A DNA stretch of 64,000 nucleotides, from the NCBI GenBank assembly GCA_945869265.1, contig CAMBOI010000006.1, positions 1-64,000 of the forward strand, given 5' to 3'. The translations under genes were made by a program, and so were the position numbers. Shown one piece after another: positions 26,071 to 34,985 of this stretch; positions within the stretch are counted from its first letter, which is position 1; each line of letters starts with the position of its first letter. The notes under the pieces were generated by a model. That model did not search any database. It was not told the origin of the DNA and saw only the letters and a list, made by a program, of their open reading frames with translations. Source of the DNA: an uncultured Prevotella sp. (GTDB lineage Bacteria > Bacteroidota > Bacteroidia > Bacteroidales > Bacteroidaceae).

Positions 26071-26775
26071 ATGAAGGAATACCAAAGATACAACAAACTT
26101 CATGTTGCTCAGTCGATGACTGGTATCTGGGAGTCGATGACCGACGACCAGAAGAAATATCTTGTGGATAACATCGTGATTCGCGAATACGGAAGAAGCG
26201 AAGCTATCTACCGTGAAGACGAAGAACCTGAGTTCTTGCTTTACGTCCTCGAAGGAAAGGTGAAGATATATAAAACCGGTTTGGCTGGCAAACAGCAGAT
26301 TGTAAGAATGATTAAGCCCAAGGAGATGTTTGGCTATCGAGCGGCATTTGCCTGCGAGAAGTATATCACGGGAGCCACGGCTTTCGAGGCCACTACTCTA
26401 TGCCAGATTCCCGTGGATGTAATCAAGAAGATTATTGTCGCCAACTCCATGGTGGGCGTCTTCTTCCTGCGCAGGCTCGCCACTATGCTCGGCGGTGCCG
26501 ATGCACTCACCGTCACATTGACACAAAAGCATATACGCGCCCGACTTGCTGAGGCGATAATTTCAATCAAAGAAAAATTTGGTGTGGAGAACGACGGAAA
26601 GACCCTTTCGCTCGCCACAAGTCGCGAGGACATTGCCAACATCTCTAATATGACTACCAGCAATGCCATACGCACCCTCTCAGCCCTTGCCTCCGAAGGG
26701 GTTCTCAGTCTCGATGGACGCAAGATATTAATCGAGGACGAGGCTAAGCTGCAAAGGATCTCAGACTTGGGATGA
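26071..26775 (+). CDS. Crp/Fnr-family transcriptional regulator
   Basis: A 234-residue regulator. Residues about 25-135 are a cyclic-nucleotide-binding-like beta roll (IYREDEEPEFLLYVLEGKVKI, MIKPKEMFGYRAAF). Residues 160-225 are a winged helix-turn-helix (SREDIANISNMTTSNAIRTLSALASEGVL). The cAMP-contact residues of Crp (RxS in the phosphate cassette) are not evident, so the ligand is unknown. ATG 26071 is preferred because the open frame upstream reaches only a TTG that lies in the promoter. It is divergent from the glycogen operon and could regulate it. Confidence 0.85.
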   Translation: MKEYQRYNKLHVAQSMTGIWESMTDDQKKYLVDNIVIREYGRSEAIYREDEEPEFLLYVLEGKVKIYKTGLAGKQQIVRMIKPKEMFGYRAAFACEKYITGATAFEATTLCQIPVDVIKKIIVANSMVGVFFLRRLATMLGGADALTVTLTQKHIRARLAEAIISIKEKFGVENDGKTLSLATSREDIANISNMTTSNAIRTLSALASEGVLSLDGRKILIEDEAKLQRISDLG

Positions 26776-26831
26776 TGTTTTTATTTAAAAAATTATAGAA
26801 TTAAAGGATTAAAAAATTAAAGGATTAAAAA

Positions 26832-27767
26832 TTAGGGAATCAGGAAGTTCACCACTTCCTGCTCCACTGTGATTGTGAAAGCCCCCTGCACACTGCCAAG
26901 CATACGGCCATCAATACCAATCATGGCATGGGCTGCACTTTCGAATTCCACCTTGCCCGTGCGATAAGGCATCACGTTCTTGTGATTCAGGAAACGACCT
27001 GTAAACAGCAACCACAAACCATGGAAAAGTTGGGTTATCTCGGGATGACTCACCACGGTCACATCCACCAGTCCGTTATACGGCACTGCATTGGGAGTCT
27101 GACCGTATCCAGGCCCACTACCTATACACACGTTCATCAACTTACGCTCGATACGGTCGGCATTGATCTTCATACTCATCTTATACTCCATCCTATGGAA
27201 GAGCATAAGCAGTGCCGACACCACAAACGACAAGGTGCGCGACCCAAGAAGACTGCGAGTCTGGCGTCGCAGGTTCATTATATCAGCAATGAGTCCCACA
27301 TTCACACAGTTAAGGAAATAACGGTGGCAGTTCTCCCCCTTTTTGTTCACATATCTGATACATCCCAGGTCAACGGTGCGCACACGATGATTAATGATGG
27401 TATCTACGGCAGCTTCTATATCACTGTCGCGCAGTCCCCAGAACTTGGCAAAGTCGTTGAGCACACCATTGGGGATGACACCGACTGATATACCCTCGCG
27501 CTCCCCGCGGTTGATATGCATCAGACAGTTCACCGCATCATTGAGTGCCGAGTCGCCACCCACGATGACAAGCGTCTTATAGCCATTGTTGATAAGCATC
27601 CTCACGAGACGCTCCACACTTTCCGTCGATTCGCTCTGCACAATGTCATACTCCACGCCTCTCTGAGAAAGCACGGTCTCCAGTTTCTCGCGGTGCTTGC
27701 GCATTCCACCGCCAAATGTCTGTCGGGGACAATACAGCACTCCCCATCTTGATGTATCTACTGCCAT
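26832..27767 (-). CDS. diacylglycerol kinase-family lipid kinase, divergent motif
   Basis: A 311-residue protein of the DAGK catalytic/YegS/sphingosine kinase family. The nucleotide loop is VIVGGDSALNDAV (70-80) where GGDGT is canonical, and VIPNGVLNDFAKF replaces PxGTxNDFA, so both Thr positions are changed while the Gly, Asp and Asn remain. The C-terminal half has the usual beta-sandwich (VCIGSGPGYGQTPNAVPYNG, IGIDGRML). A lipid or diacylglycerol phosphorylation role is likely but the substrate is not known. Its start overlaps the miaA end by 10 bases, so it is the downstream member of that unit. Confidence 0.75.
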   Translation of the reverse strand: MAVDTSRWGVLYCPRQTFGGGMRKHREKLETVLSQRGVEYDIVQSESTESVERLVRMLINNGYKTLVIVGGDSALNDAVNCLMHINRGEREGISVGVIPNGVLNDFAKFWGLRDSDIEAAVDTIINHRVRTVDLGCIRYVNKKGENCHRYFLNCVNVGLIADIMNLRRQTRSLLGSRTLSFVVSALLMLFHRMEYKMSMKINADRIERKLMNVCIGSGPGYGQTPNAVPYNGLVDVTVVSHPEITQLFHGLWLLFTGRFLNHKNVMPYRTGKVEFESAAHAMIGIDGRMLGSVQGAFTITVEQEVVNFLIP

Positions 27768-28681
27768 ATATTTTTAATCTCGTTAATCTTTTCTTCCATA
27801 GGCAGTTGTGAGTCAATCCAATGTATCTTCACGCCTCGCCTTTCCATACCCCTAAACCATGTCATCTGCCTTTTGGCAAACTGATGTATAGCTATTTCCA
27901 ACAGTCGGAATGTCTCCTCAAAGTCACGCTGTCCAATCACATATTCTGTCACATACTTGTATTCAAGTCCGTAGTATATCAATTCTTCGGGAGCCACACC
28001 TCTATCGATGATACGCCTTATCTCGTCGGCCATGCCCTCGTCAAAACGGGCTTTCAGTCTTCGGGTTATTCTCTCTCGCCTCTGCCCCACCTCAATATGC
28101 AATCCTATCACGAGCGAATCCACAGGTTGTATATCTTCTGTTTCCTCGGGATGCTCATCCTGATATAGCTCTATCTCGATGGCACGTATTGCCCTCTTGG
28201 CTGTATCCACATCGGTTGTGTTGTGCATTCTCAGCCCTTTTCTGGTCTTGATGTCATTAAGCATTTCTGTCAGTTCGGCAAGCGACTTTCCTTCCAAGCT
28301 CTGCCTAAGTGGCTTGTTCTCAGGCACCGGAGCCATTCGGTAGCCTCTAAGCACAGCTTCAAGATAAAGTCCCGAACCACCACAGAGAATAGGAGTCACT
28401 CCTCTCCCCACGATGTCGTCGTAGGCACGCATAAAGTCGCGCTGGTATTGATATACGTTGTATTTCGTTCCTGGCTCTACGATGTCAATAAGATGATAAG
28501 GCACACTGATGTCCCCTACCCTATAGTCGGCGAGATCCTTGCCCGTACCGATGTCCATACCGCGATACACCTGGCGCGAGTCGCCACTGATTATCTCGGC
28601 GTGGATGTCGGCAGCCAATGCGGCGGCAAGCGAAGTCTTTCCGCAAGCCGTGGGGCCCAATATCGTTATCATCTTCTTCAT
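27758..28681 (-). CDS. miaA: tRNA dimethylallyltransferase
   Basis: A 307-residue enzyme adding dimethylallyl to A37 of tRNAs reading UNN codons. It starts MKKMITILGPTACGKTSLA (P-loop) and has SGDSRQVYRGMDIGTGK and GGSGLYLEAVLRG. ATG 28681 is chosen; the upstream in-frame extension would run through the gapA terminator. That terminator ends only 6 bases before the start codon, so ribosome access may depend on the terminator sequence itself. The gene overlaps the lipid kinase gene by 10 bases. Confidence 0.94.
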   Translation of the reverse strand: MKKMITILGPTACGKTSLAAALAADIHAEIISGDSRQVYRGMDIGTGKDLADYRVGDISVPYHLIDIVEPGTKYNVYQYQRDFMRAYDDIVGRGVTPILCGGSGLYLEAVLRGYRMAPVPENKPLRQSLEGKSLAELTEMLNDIKTRKGLRMHNTTDVDTAKRAIRAIEIELYQDEHPEETEDIQPVDSLVIGLHIEVGQRRERITRRLKARFDEGMADEIRRIIDRGVAPEELIYYGLEYKYVTEYVIGQRDFEETFRLLEIAIHQFAKRQMTWFRGMERRGVKIHWIDSQLPMEEKINEIKNIWQ

Positions 28682-28687
28682 AGCGCG

Positions 28688-28723
28688 AAAAAAAAGCTGC
28701 CCGACATGAAAGTGTCGGGCAGC
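28688..28723 (-). terminator. gapA terminator, abutting miaA
   Basis: Minus strand: GCTGCCCGACA, 6-base loop, TGTCGGGCAGC, then eight T residues. An 11-base perfect stem with a T tract, 28 bases after the gapA stop. Confidence 0.95.
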
Positions 28724-28751
28724 CAATTAAATCTTTTAAGAGTTAATAGGA

Positions 28752-29771
<1,020 letters not shown>

Positions 29772-29853
29772 TTATTTATTATTAAAGGGTTAATATAGTC
29801 GCTTTTTCCCTAGAATTTAGCACATTTTATGCACTTTTTCTTCTATTCGGGCG

Positions 29854-29861
29854 CAAAGTTA
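29854..29861 (-). promoter_or_regulatory. gapA -7 element (TAACTTTG)
   Basis: TAACTTTG on the minus strand, 91 bases upstream of gapA. It lies only 12 bases from the opposing mscL element, so the two promoters are back to back and share their -33 space. Confidence 0.7.
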
Positions 29862-29873
29862 CAATTTTTTTTT

Positions 29874-29881
29874 TAATTTTG
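29874..29881 (+). promoter_or_regulatory. mscL -7 element (TAATTTTG)
   Basis: TAATTTTG on the plus strand, 40 bases before the mscL start, divergent from the gapA promoter. Confidence 0.7.
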
Positions 29882-29921
29882 CACCAAAAAGTAGTATTAA
29901 TTAATATAAAAAATCAAAACA

Positions 29922-30353
29922 ATGGGTAAATTTATCAATGAATTCAAGGAATTTGCCGTAAAAGGCAATGCTGTTGACATGGCTGTCGGTGTTATCATCG
30001 GTGGTGCTTTCGGAAAAATCGTCACTTCAATCGTTAATGACATCATCATGCCTCCTATCGGATGGATTATCGGCGGTGTCAACTTCTCCGACCTGAAATT
30101 TGAGCTTCCGACAGTGAAAATCGCAGGTGAGGAATTGGCTGCTGCCACCATCAACTATGGCGCTTTCATCCAGACCATCATCGACTTCACCATCATTGCC
30201 TTCTGCGTCTTCATGCTCGTGAAGGGTATCAACAAGTTGGCAAAGAAGAAGAAGAAGGAAGAAGCCAAGGCTCCCGCCACTCCTCCTGCACCATCCAAGG
30301 AAGAGGTTCTGCTCACAGAAATACGTGATGCCATCAAGGAACTGAAGAAGTAA
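29922..30353 (+). CDS. mscL: large-conductance mechanosensitive channel
   Basis: A 143-residue inner-membrane channel opening under osmotic downshift. The N-terminal [20 protein letters not shown] is the family signature, followed by TM1 (about 18-45) and TM2 (about 82-105). The C-terminal cytoplasmic helix ([16 protein letters not shown]) follows a Lys-rich then Pro/Ala-rich linker ([17 protein letters not shown]), longer than in E. coli. Single gene with its own promoter and terminator. Confidence 0.96.
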   Translation: MGKFINEFKEFAVKGNAVDMAVGVIIGGAFGKIVTSIVNDIIMPPIGWIIGGVNFSDLKFELPTVKIAGEELAAATINYGAFIQTIIDFTIIAFCVFMLVKGINKLAKKKKKEEAKAPATPPAPSKEEVLLTEIRDAIKELKK

Positions 30354-30404
30354 GATTGCCTCCATTATAATATAATAAGGTGTATCTACATTATTATATA
30401 ACTC

Positions 30405-30440
30405 AAAAGTGGTACTCCCAATCAGGAGTTACCACTTTTT
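30405..30440 (+). terminator. mscL terminator
   Basis: AAAGTGGTACTCC and GGAGTTACCACTTT pair (one bulge) around a short loop, and the right arm runs into TTTTT. It ends 22 bases before clpS. Confidence 0.8.
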
Positions 30441-30462
30441 AAATACAATAAAACATACGAAT

Positions 30463-30771
30463 ATGCCACAAGAACAATCTCATGTCAGAGAGCGACAAAA
30501 GAACGACCTTAAGGAGCCGCGCAGATATAAGGTGATAATCCACAACGACGACTTTACCACAATGGAATTTGTGGTAGAGGTGCTGAAGACGGTTTTCTTT
30601 TTCAGTAACGAGAAGGCCGAGGCGCTTATGCTGCAAGTGCATCGCGCAAACAAGGCCATAGTGGGAATATATACATACGACATTGCAGTGTCGAAAGCCA
30701 ACAAGGCCACAAATATGGCTCGTGAGCAAGGCTTTCCTTTGCGACTAACCGTTGAACCTGAAGAGGAATAG
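30463..30771 (+). CDS. clpS: ClpS adaptor for N-degron substrates
   Basis: A 102-residue adaptor. After a flexible, charged N-terminus comes RYKVIIHNDDFTTMEFVVEVL, the ClpS core with the Asn-Asp pair that binds the alpha-amino group of N-degrons, and MLQVHRANKAIVGIYTYDIA. ATG 30463 is chosen because the longer frame upstream would start inside the mscL terminator. It ends 2 bases before clpA, and aat follows: a complete N-degron cassette. Confidence 0.94.
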   Translation: MPQEQSHVRERQKNDLKEPRRYKVIIHNDDFTTMEFVVEVLKTVFFFSNEKAEALMLQVHRANKAIVGIYTYDIAVSKANKATNMAREQGFPLRLTVEPEEE

Positions 30772-30773
30772 AC

Positions 30774-32990
30774 ATGGCAGAAATAGAACAGACAGAAAGA
30801 GTGGGACGTGTGATAAAATCGGCGCTTGGGTATTGCAAAACACTCAGGAATGAATTTGTCATGCCCGAACATTTGCTTTTAGCATTGGTCGAAGACTCCA
30901 ATTTCAATTCCGCATTAGCTGCATATTGCAGTCCACTCACTTTCGCCAACAAGATTGAGAAGTTTCTTGATGACATTGAGGTTGTACCACAAGATATAGA
31001 ATACCACCCGGAACTGTCAATACAGACAGGGCAAGTGATAGATAATGCCATTAAGCATGTGGAGAACAGCGGAGCGGAATCAATAGACATAACCCATTTG
31101 GTGAAAGGACTGCTGGAACTTAAAGATTCTTGGGCTAGCTATTTTCTGAAGGATTCTATTGGCGACAATGAACAGGATTTCATGAAAGAATTGATTGATT
31201 ACTGCGAGTATGATGATATGATCTTTGACGAAAACATTGACGATGAGGCAAAATCACCGAAATCTTCGTGGAAGCAACTCGTGACTTGCATGAACGACAA
31301 TTATCAGATGCATAATCCTCTTATCGGAAGAGACAATGAACTGAAACGCACCATCCAGGTGCTCTGTCGTTGCGACAAGAACAACCCACTGCATGTGGGT
31401 GAACCTGGCGTGGGCAAGACTGCCCTTGTATGGGGATTGACCCGACTCATCGAGGAAAACAAGGTGCCCAAGAGGTTGCAAGGAAGCAAGATATATCAGT
31501 TGGACATGGGCACTCTGCTTGCAGGCACCCAATATCGTGGTGACTTTGAGAAGCGCATCAAGCAGATAATGGATGGCGTGCAGGGAGAAAGCGACAACAA
31601 CATTGTTTATATCGACGAGATACATACGCTGGTAGGGGCAGGAGCCATAGGCGATGGAGCTATGGATGCCTCGAATATGCTCAAGCCATATCTTGAATCC
31701 GGCAAGATACGATTCATCGGTTCTACGACCTATGAGGAATACAACCGCCATTTCTCACGCTCGAAGGGACTCATTCGTCGCTTCCAGCAGATTGACATTA
31801 CCGAGCCCTCTATCGACGAGGCAAAGAATATCATAATGCAGTTGAAACCCCGATACGAAGATTTTCACGGTGTGAAATATACAGACGAGGCCATCTCGTT
31901 TGCAGTAGAGGCAAGTGCAAAGCATATCAACGACCGATTCCTTCCCGACAAGGCTATCGACCTCATCGACGAGGCTGGTGCGGCTATGGAATTAGCGGAA
32001 AACGCAAAGACCATCGGCAAAAAGGAAATCGCAGATGTATTGTCGAAGACATGCAAGGTGGAGGCATTGTCAGAGGCCGAAGACGATGACTACAAGCAAT
32101 TGGAAAGACTTGCCGATCGCATGCTTTCGCAAATCTACGGACAAGACGAAGCCATCCGTCAGGTGGTTGAGTCGGTACAGATGTCGAGGGCGGGTCTGCT
32201 CGACGACAACAAACCCTTGGCCTCCTTGCTTTTCGTAGGTCCTACGGGTGTAGGCAAAACGGAGGTGGCACGCGTTTTGTCGAAAGAGCTCGGCATCCCC
32301 CTCACACGTTTCGACATGAGCGAATACACCGAGAAACACACCGTTGCCAAACTGATTGGTTCGCCTGCGGGCTACGTAGGCTATGAAGACGGAGGATTAC
32401 TGACAGATGCTATACGCAAGTCTCCCAACTGCGTCTTGTTGCTCGACGAAATTGAGAAGGCTCATCAGGACATCTACAATATCCTGCTTCAGGTGATGGA
32501 TTATGCCCGACTCACCGACAACAAGGGGCGGCAATCCGATTTCAGGAATGTGGTGCTGATAATGACTTCGAATGCCGGTGCACAGTATGCCTCGCATGCT
32601 TCCGTAGGATTCAACAGCACAGTAAGTCGCGGCGAGGCAATGATGAAGCAAGTGAAGAAGACCTTCAAACCAGAGTTTCTCAACCGTCTGTCGGGCACAG
32701 TGGTTTTCCACGACATGAACAAGCAGATGGCTACCCTGATATTGCAAAAGAAATTGCGGGAGTTGGAATCCAAACTAGAGGCAAAGCAAGTGAAGATGAA
32801 TCTCATTCCCGAAGCTTTTGAATATCTGTTGAAAGAAGGCTTCACTCCCGAATATGGTGCACGCGAGATGGACCGTGTCATTGCCCAACGACTCAAACCA
32901 TTGCTCATGCGCGAGATACTGTTTGGTAGCCTGAAGAACGGTGGTGAAATAACAATTGGAATAAAAGATGGCAATTTATCAATTGGATGA
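30774..32990 (+). CDS. clpA: ATP-dependent Clp protease ATPase subunit ClpA
   Basis: A 738-residue double-AAA+ unfoldase. The N-domain (1-150) binds ClpS. AAA1 has Walker A HVGEPGVGKTAL (209-216) and Walker B VYIDEIHTL; AAA2 has VGPTGVGKTEVARVL and LLLDEIEKAH. The ClpP-docking loop appears as SVGFNST, close to the IGF/IGL tripeptide. The sequence matches ClpA rather than ClpB or ClpC (no coiled-coil M domain). It overlaps aat by 23 bases. It presents N-degron and other substrates to ClpP encoded elsewhere. Confidence 0.95.
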   Translation: MAEIEQTERVGRVIKSALGYCKTLRNEFVMPEHLLLALVEDSNFNSALAAYCSPLTFANKIEKFLDDIEVVPQDIEYHPELSIQTGQVIDNAIKHVENSGAESIDITHLVKGLLELKDSWASYFLKDSIGDNEQDFMKELIDYCEYDDMIFDENIDDEAKSPKSSWKQLVTCMNDNYQMHNPLIGRDNELKRTIQVLCRCDKNNPLHVGEPGVGKTALVWGLTRLIEENKVPKRLQGSKIYQLDMGTLLAGTQYRGDFEKRIKQIMDGVQGESDNNIVYIDEIHTLVGAGAIGDGAMDASNMLKPYLESGKIRFIGSTTYEEYNRHFSRSKGLIRRFQQIDITEPSIDEAKNIIMQLKPRYEDFHGVKYTDEAISFAVEASAKHINDRFLPDKAIDLIDEAGAAMELAENAKTIGKKEIADVLSKTCKVEALSEAEDDDYKQLERLADRMLSQIYGQDEAIRQVVESVQMSRAGLLDDNKPLASLLFVGPTGVGKTEVARVLSKELGIPLTRFDMSEYTEKHTVAKLIGSPAGYVGYEDGGLLTDAIRKSPNCVLLLDEIEKAHQDIYNILLQVMDYARLTDNKGRQSDFRNVVLIMTSNAGAQYASHASVGFNSTVSRGEAMMKQVKKTFKPEFLNRLSGTVVFHDMNKQMATLILQKKLRELESKLEAKQVKMNLIPEAFEYLLKEGFTPEYGAREMDRVIAQRLKPLLMREILFGSLKNGGEITIGIKDGNLSIG

Positions 32991-33642
32991 AAACATATGG
33001 TTTCCCGATCCACATTTGGGTGAAGAAGACGGACTAGTAGCGGTTGGCGGTGATTTATCCGTCAACCGTCTGCTCCTCGCATATTGCAACGGCTTTTTCC
33101 CATGGTTCTCATATCAAGAGAGTGACGAACCCTATTGGTATTGTCCGTTAGACCGTTTTGTCATATTTCCCAAAGAGATTCACGTCAGCCACTCCATGAA
33201 ACAGTTGATGCGCCACGGGAAATATATTGTCACCTTCAACAAGGATTTCGAGGGAGTTATTCGTGGCTGCTCCACTGTTGACGGACGCAATAATGAGTTC
33301 GGGGCATGGTTGGGTTCTGACATGATGAAGGCCTACACCGAATTGCATCGTCTCGGTTATGCCGCTAGTGTTGAGGTATGGGAGCCAGATGATGCCACTT
33401 CCGAAGAGCAAAGTTTAAAGCTCGTGGGAGGCTTATATGGAGTTGCCATCCGCAATGCCTTCTTTGGCGAGAGCATGTTTTCATTAGTGCCCAGTGCATC
33501 CAAGTTGGCATTGATTCATCTGGCTCGCGCGCTCGACAAAATCGGCGGGGCCTTTATCGACTGTCAATTCGAGACTGCACATCTTAAATCCATGGGAGGT
33601 CGGCATATATCCTACGAGGAGTATATGCGTCTGCTGAAGTGA
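32968..33642 (+). CDS. aat: leucyl/phenylalanyl-tRNA-protein transferase
   Basis: A 224-residue enzyme adding Leu or Phe to N-terminal Arg/Lys, creating N-degrons for ClpS-ClpAP. Family motifs are clear: WFPDPHLGEEDGLVAVGGDLSV, YCNGFFPWFS, WYCPLDRFVIFP, YGVAIRNAFFGESMFS and GGAFIDCQFETAHLKSMGGRHI. It starts inside the end of clpA (23-base overlap), so the three N-end rule genes form one transcription unit. Confidence 0.96.
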   Translation: MAIYQLDENIWFPDPHLGEEDGLVAVGGDLSVNRLLLAYCNGFFPWFSYQESDEPYWYCPLDRFVIFPKEIHVSHSMKQLMRHGKYIVTFNKDFEGVIRGCSTVDGRNNEFGAWLGSDMMKAYTELHRLGYAASVEVWEPDDATSEEQSLKLVGGLYGVAIRNAFFGESMFSLVPSASKLALIHLARALDKIGGAFIDCQFETAHLKSMGGRHISYEEYMRLLK

Positions 33643-33676
33643 ATATCCCAGTGACCCTCCAATCAATTTTCAAAAT

Positions 33677-33769
33677 TTAAAGGAAGAATCCATCTCCTTC
33701 GTCAAACTGATCAAAATCCGATTTAAACAAACGGTCTTGTATGATTCGGTATTTCTCGTTTCTTTGCCA
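33677..33769 (-). pseudogene. degraded C-terminal fragment, family uncertain
   Basis: An open stretch without a start encodes WQRNEKYRIIQDRLFKSDF and then DQFDEGDGFFL before a stop. The YRIIQDxxxxSDFDxF pattern looks like a real protein tail, perhaps of a RhuM- or Fic-associated family, but I cannot name it. It lies downstream of the Fic remnant on the same strand and is separated from it by stops and frame changes. Confidence 0.3.
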
Positions 33770-33830
33770 TCAGTTTTGATTTTATATTATTCCATGATTG
33801 ATTGTCTTCATCAGATGGAAGGTGTTATAA

Positions 33831-33959
33831 TCAGCCTCCAATCACCGTTTGAAGCTCTCTGAAAATAATGGTAAAGCGACGGCTCAGCAGCTCCCTGTCT
33901 CTTTCAGAAAGAGGCTGAAGAGCATTCCATCGTTCCATTATTTGAGTTACTTTATCCAT
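33831..33959 (-). pseudogene. Fic-family protein remnant (N-terminus only)
   Basis: From ATG 33959 the frame gives MDKVTQIMERWNALQPLSER followed by DRELLSRRFTIIF... and stops after 42 codons. The W-x-A/S-LQPL...D...L-x-R-x-F pattern is the start of Bacteroidota Fic proteins, which would continue with the NSNxIEG inhibitory helix and the HPFxDGNGR active site; both are absent. The gene is truncated. Confidence 0.45.
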
Positions 33960-34133
33960 GTGCTTTATATTTAACTCTTGCAGAAAAACACCTTAAAAGG
34001 TATATGTCATCTACCTTAAACGGCGATTTCTTGCAATTTATTACACCTTATTATATTCGTTCATCTTGCGAATCAGAGGTTCCTCTCCCTGAGCTCTCTT
34101 GCCCCATAGCCTGGCCCCTCTCAAGTGAAGGAC

Positions 34134-34224
34134 GCCCTGAAAGGGCAACCTGCTCATAGCCCAGGGCAAAGCGAAGCGGCACCCTGGGTAATGTCGTTCA
34201 GCCCATTGCTCGCCCTGAAAGGGC
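34134..34224. repeat. REP-like palindromes, left of the RAYT gene
   Basis: Two identical copies of the palindrome GCCCTGAAAGGGC (34134-34146 and 34212-34224) flank a larger imperfect palindrome CCCAGGG ... CCCTGGG (34160-34188) that encloses a GCGAAGC loop. The same elements recur on the far side of the transposase gene. Confidence 0.8.
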
Positions 34225-34260
34225 AAAAGCGTATAACCCCAGGTATCATGAGGTAAACCG

Positions 34261-34716
34261 TCAATCCGTGAACACATATCTGTCATCATAACTTATCCCG
34301 TATAATTTTAAAAAACCGATATACTCATCCTGAAATGAATGCTTCTCATGATGTGTCTTTTGGTTCTTGATGTACTCCAATGTTTTGGAAACAACAGATT
34401 GACTCACTGAAAATGCGCCGTAACCTCCTTGCCATTCAAATCGCTCGTATCGAGCATTTATTGATTTAATCCATCTGCTGCTGTTGCGTTTCACTTCTTC
34501 CACCACATGGGAAATACTCTCGTTCTTGGATAGCAAAAAGAGGACATGGACATGGTCTCCAGTTCCTCCTGTTTGTATCACACTGCATCCTGTGGTGTTG
34601 ACCAATTGACCTATATAGGCATGGATGCGTACCAGATCGTCCTCGCAAATATGGGGACTGGTGGTTTTGATATGAAATATCAAATGGATGTATATTTTAC
34701 TTAATGACTGTGACAT
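34261..34716 (-). CDS. REP-associated tyrosine transposase (IS200/TnpA-like, RAYT)
   Basis: A 151-residue Y1-HUH endonuclease of the IS200-like family. The HUH metal motif is GDHVHVLF (His55, His57), the catalytic Tyr is in LEYIKNQKTHH (Tyr115), and FEWQGGYGAFSVSQS is the family signature. It would nick and rejoin single-stranded DNA at REP-like hairpins. REP-type palindromes lie on both sides within 100 bases, so this looks like a single-gene RAYT/REP unit. The gene appears intact. Confidence 0.85.
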   Translation of the reverse strand: MSQSLSKIYIHLIFHIKTTSPHICEDDLVRIHAYIGQLVNTTGCSVIQTGGTGDHVHVLFLLSKNESISHVVEEVKRNSSRWIKSINARYERFEWQGGYGAFSVSQSVVSKTLEYIKNQKTHHEKHSFQDEYIGFLKLYGISYDDRYVFTD

Positions 34717-34757
34717 AAATATTCTTTTTGGATTGTCAACTCGTGTTATATGCTTTT

Positions 34758-34851
34758 GCCCTTATAGGGCGATATTCAATCTATGTGCCCCTTTAACCCA
34801 GGGTGTCGCTTCGCTTTGCCCTGGGCTATGTGCAGTTTGCCCTTTCAGGGC
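34758..34851. repeat. REP-like palindromes, right of the RAYT gene
   Basis: GCCCTTATAGGGC (34758-34770), CCCAGGG ... GCCCTGGGC (34797-34826, enclosing TCGCTTCGCTTT) and GCCCTTTCAGGGC (34839-34851). They mirror the left-flank elements in order and inverted orientation. A 20-base direct repeat (CAGGGCGTTTCCTTGCAGCC) follows twice at about 34846-34890. Confidence 0.8.
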
Positions 34852-34985
34852 GTTTCCTTGCAGCCAAGAGCCAGGGCGTTTCCTTGCAGCCGAGGTTTTG
34901 GGAGTTTCATTTCTATCGGTGACCTTTGGTTCAGAGCATTTCATTTCTTCCATTGCTTATAGAATTAGTATGAGGGAAATATACA

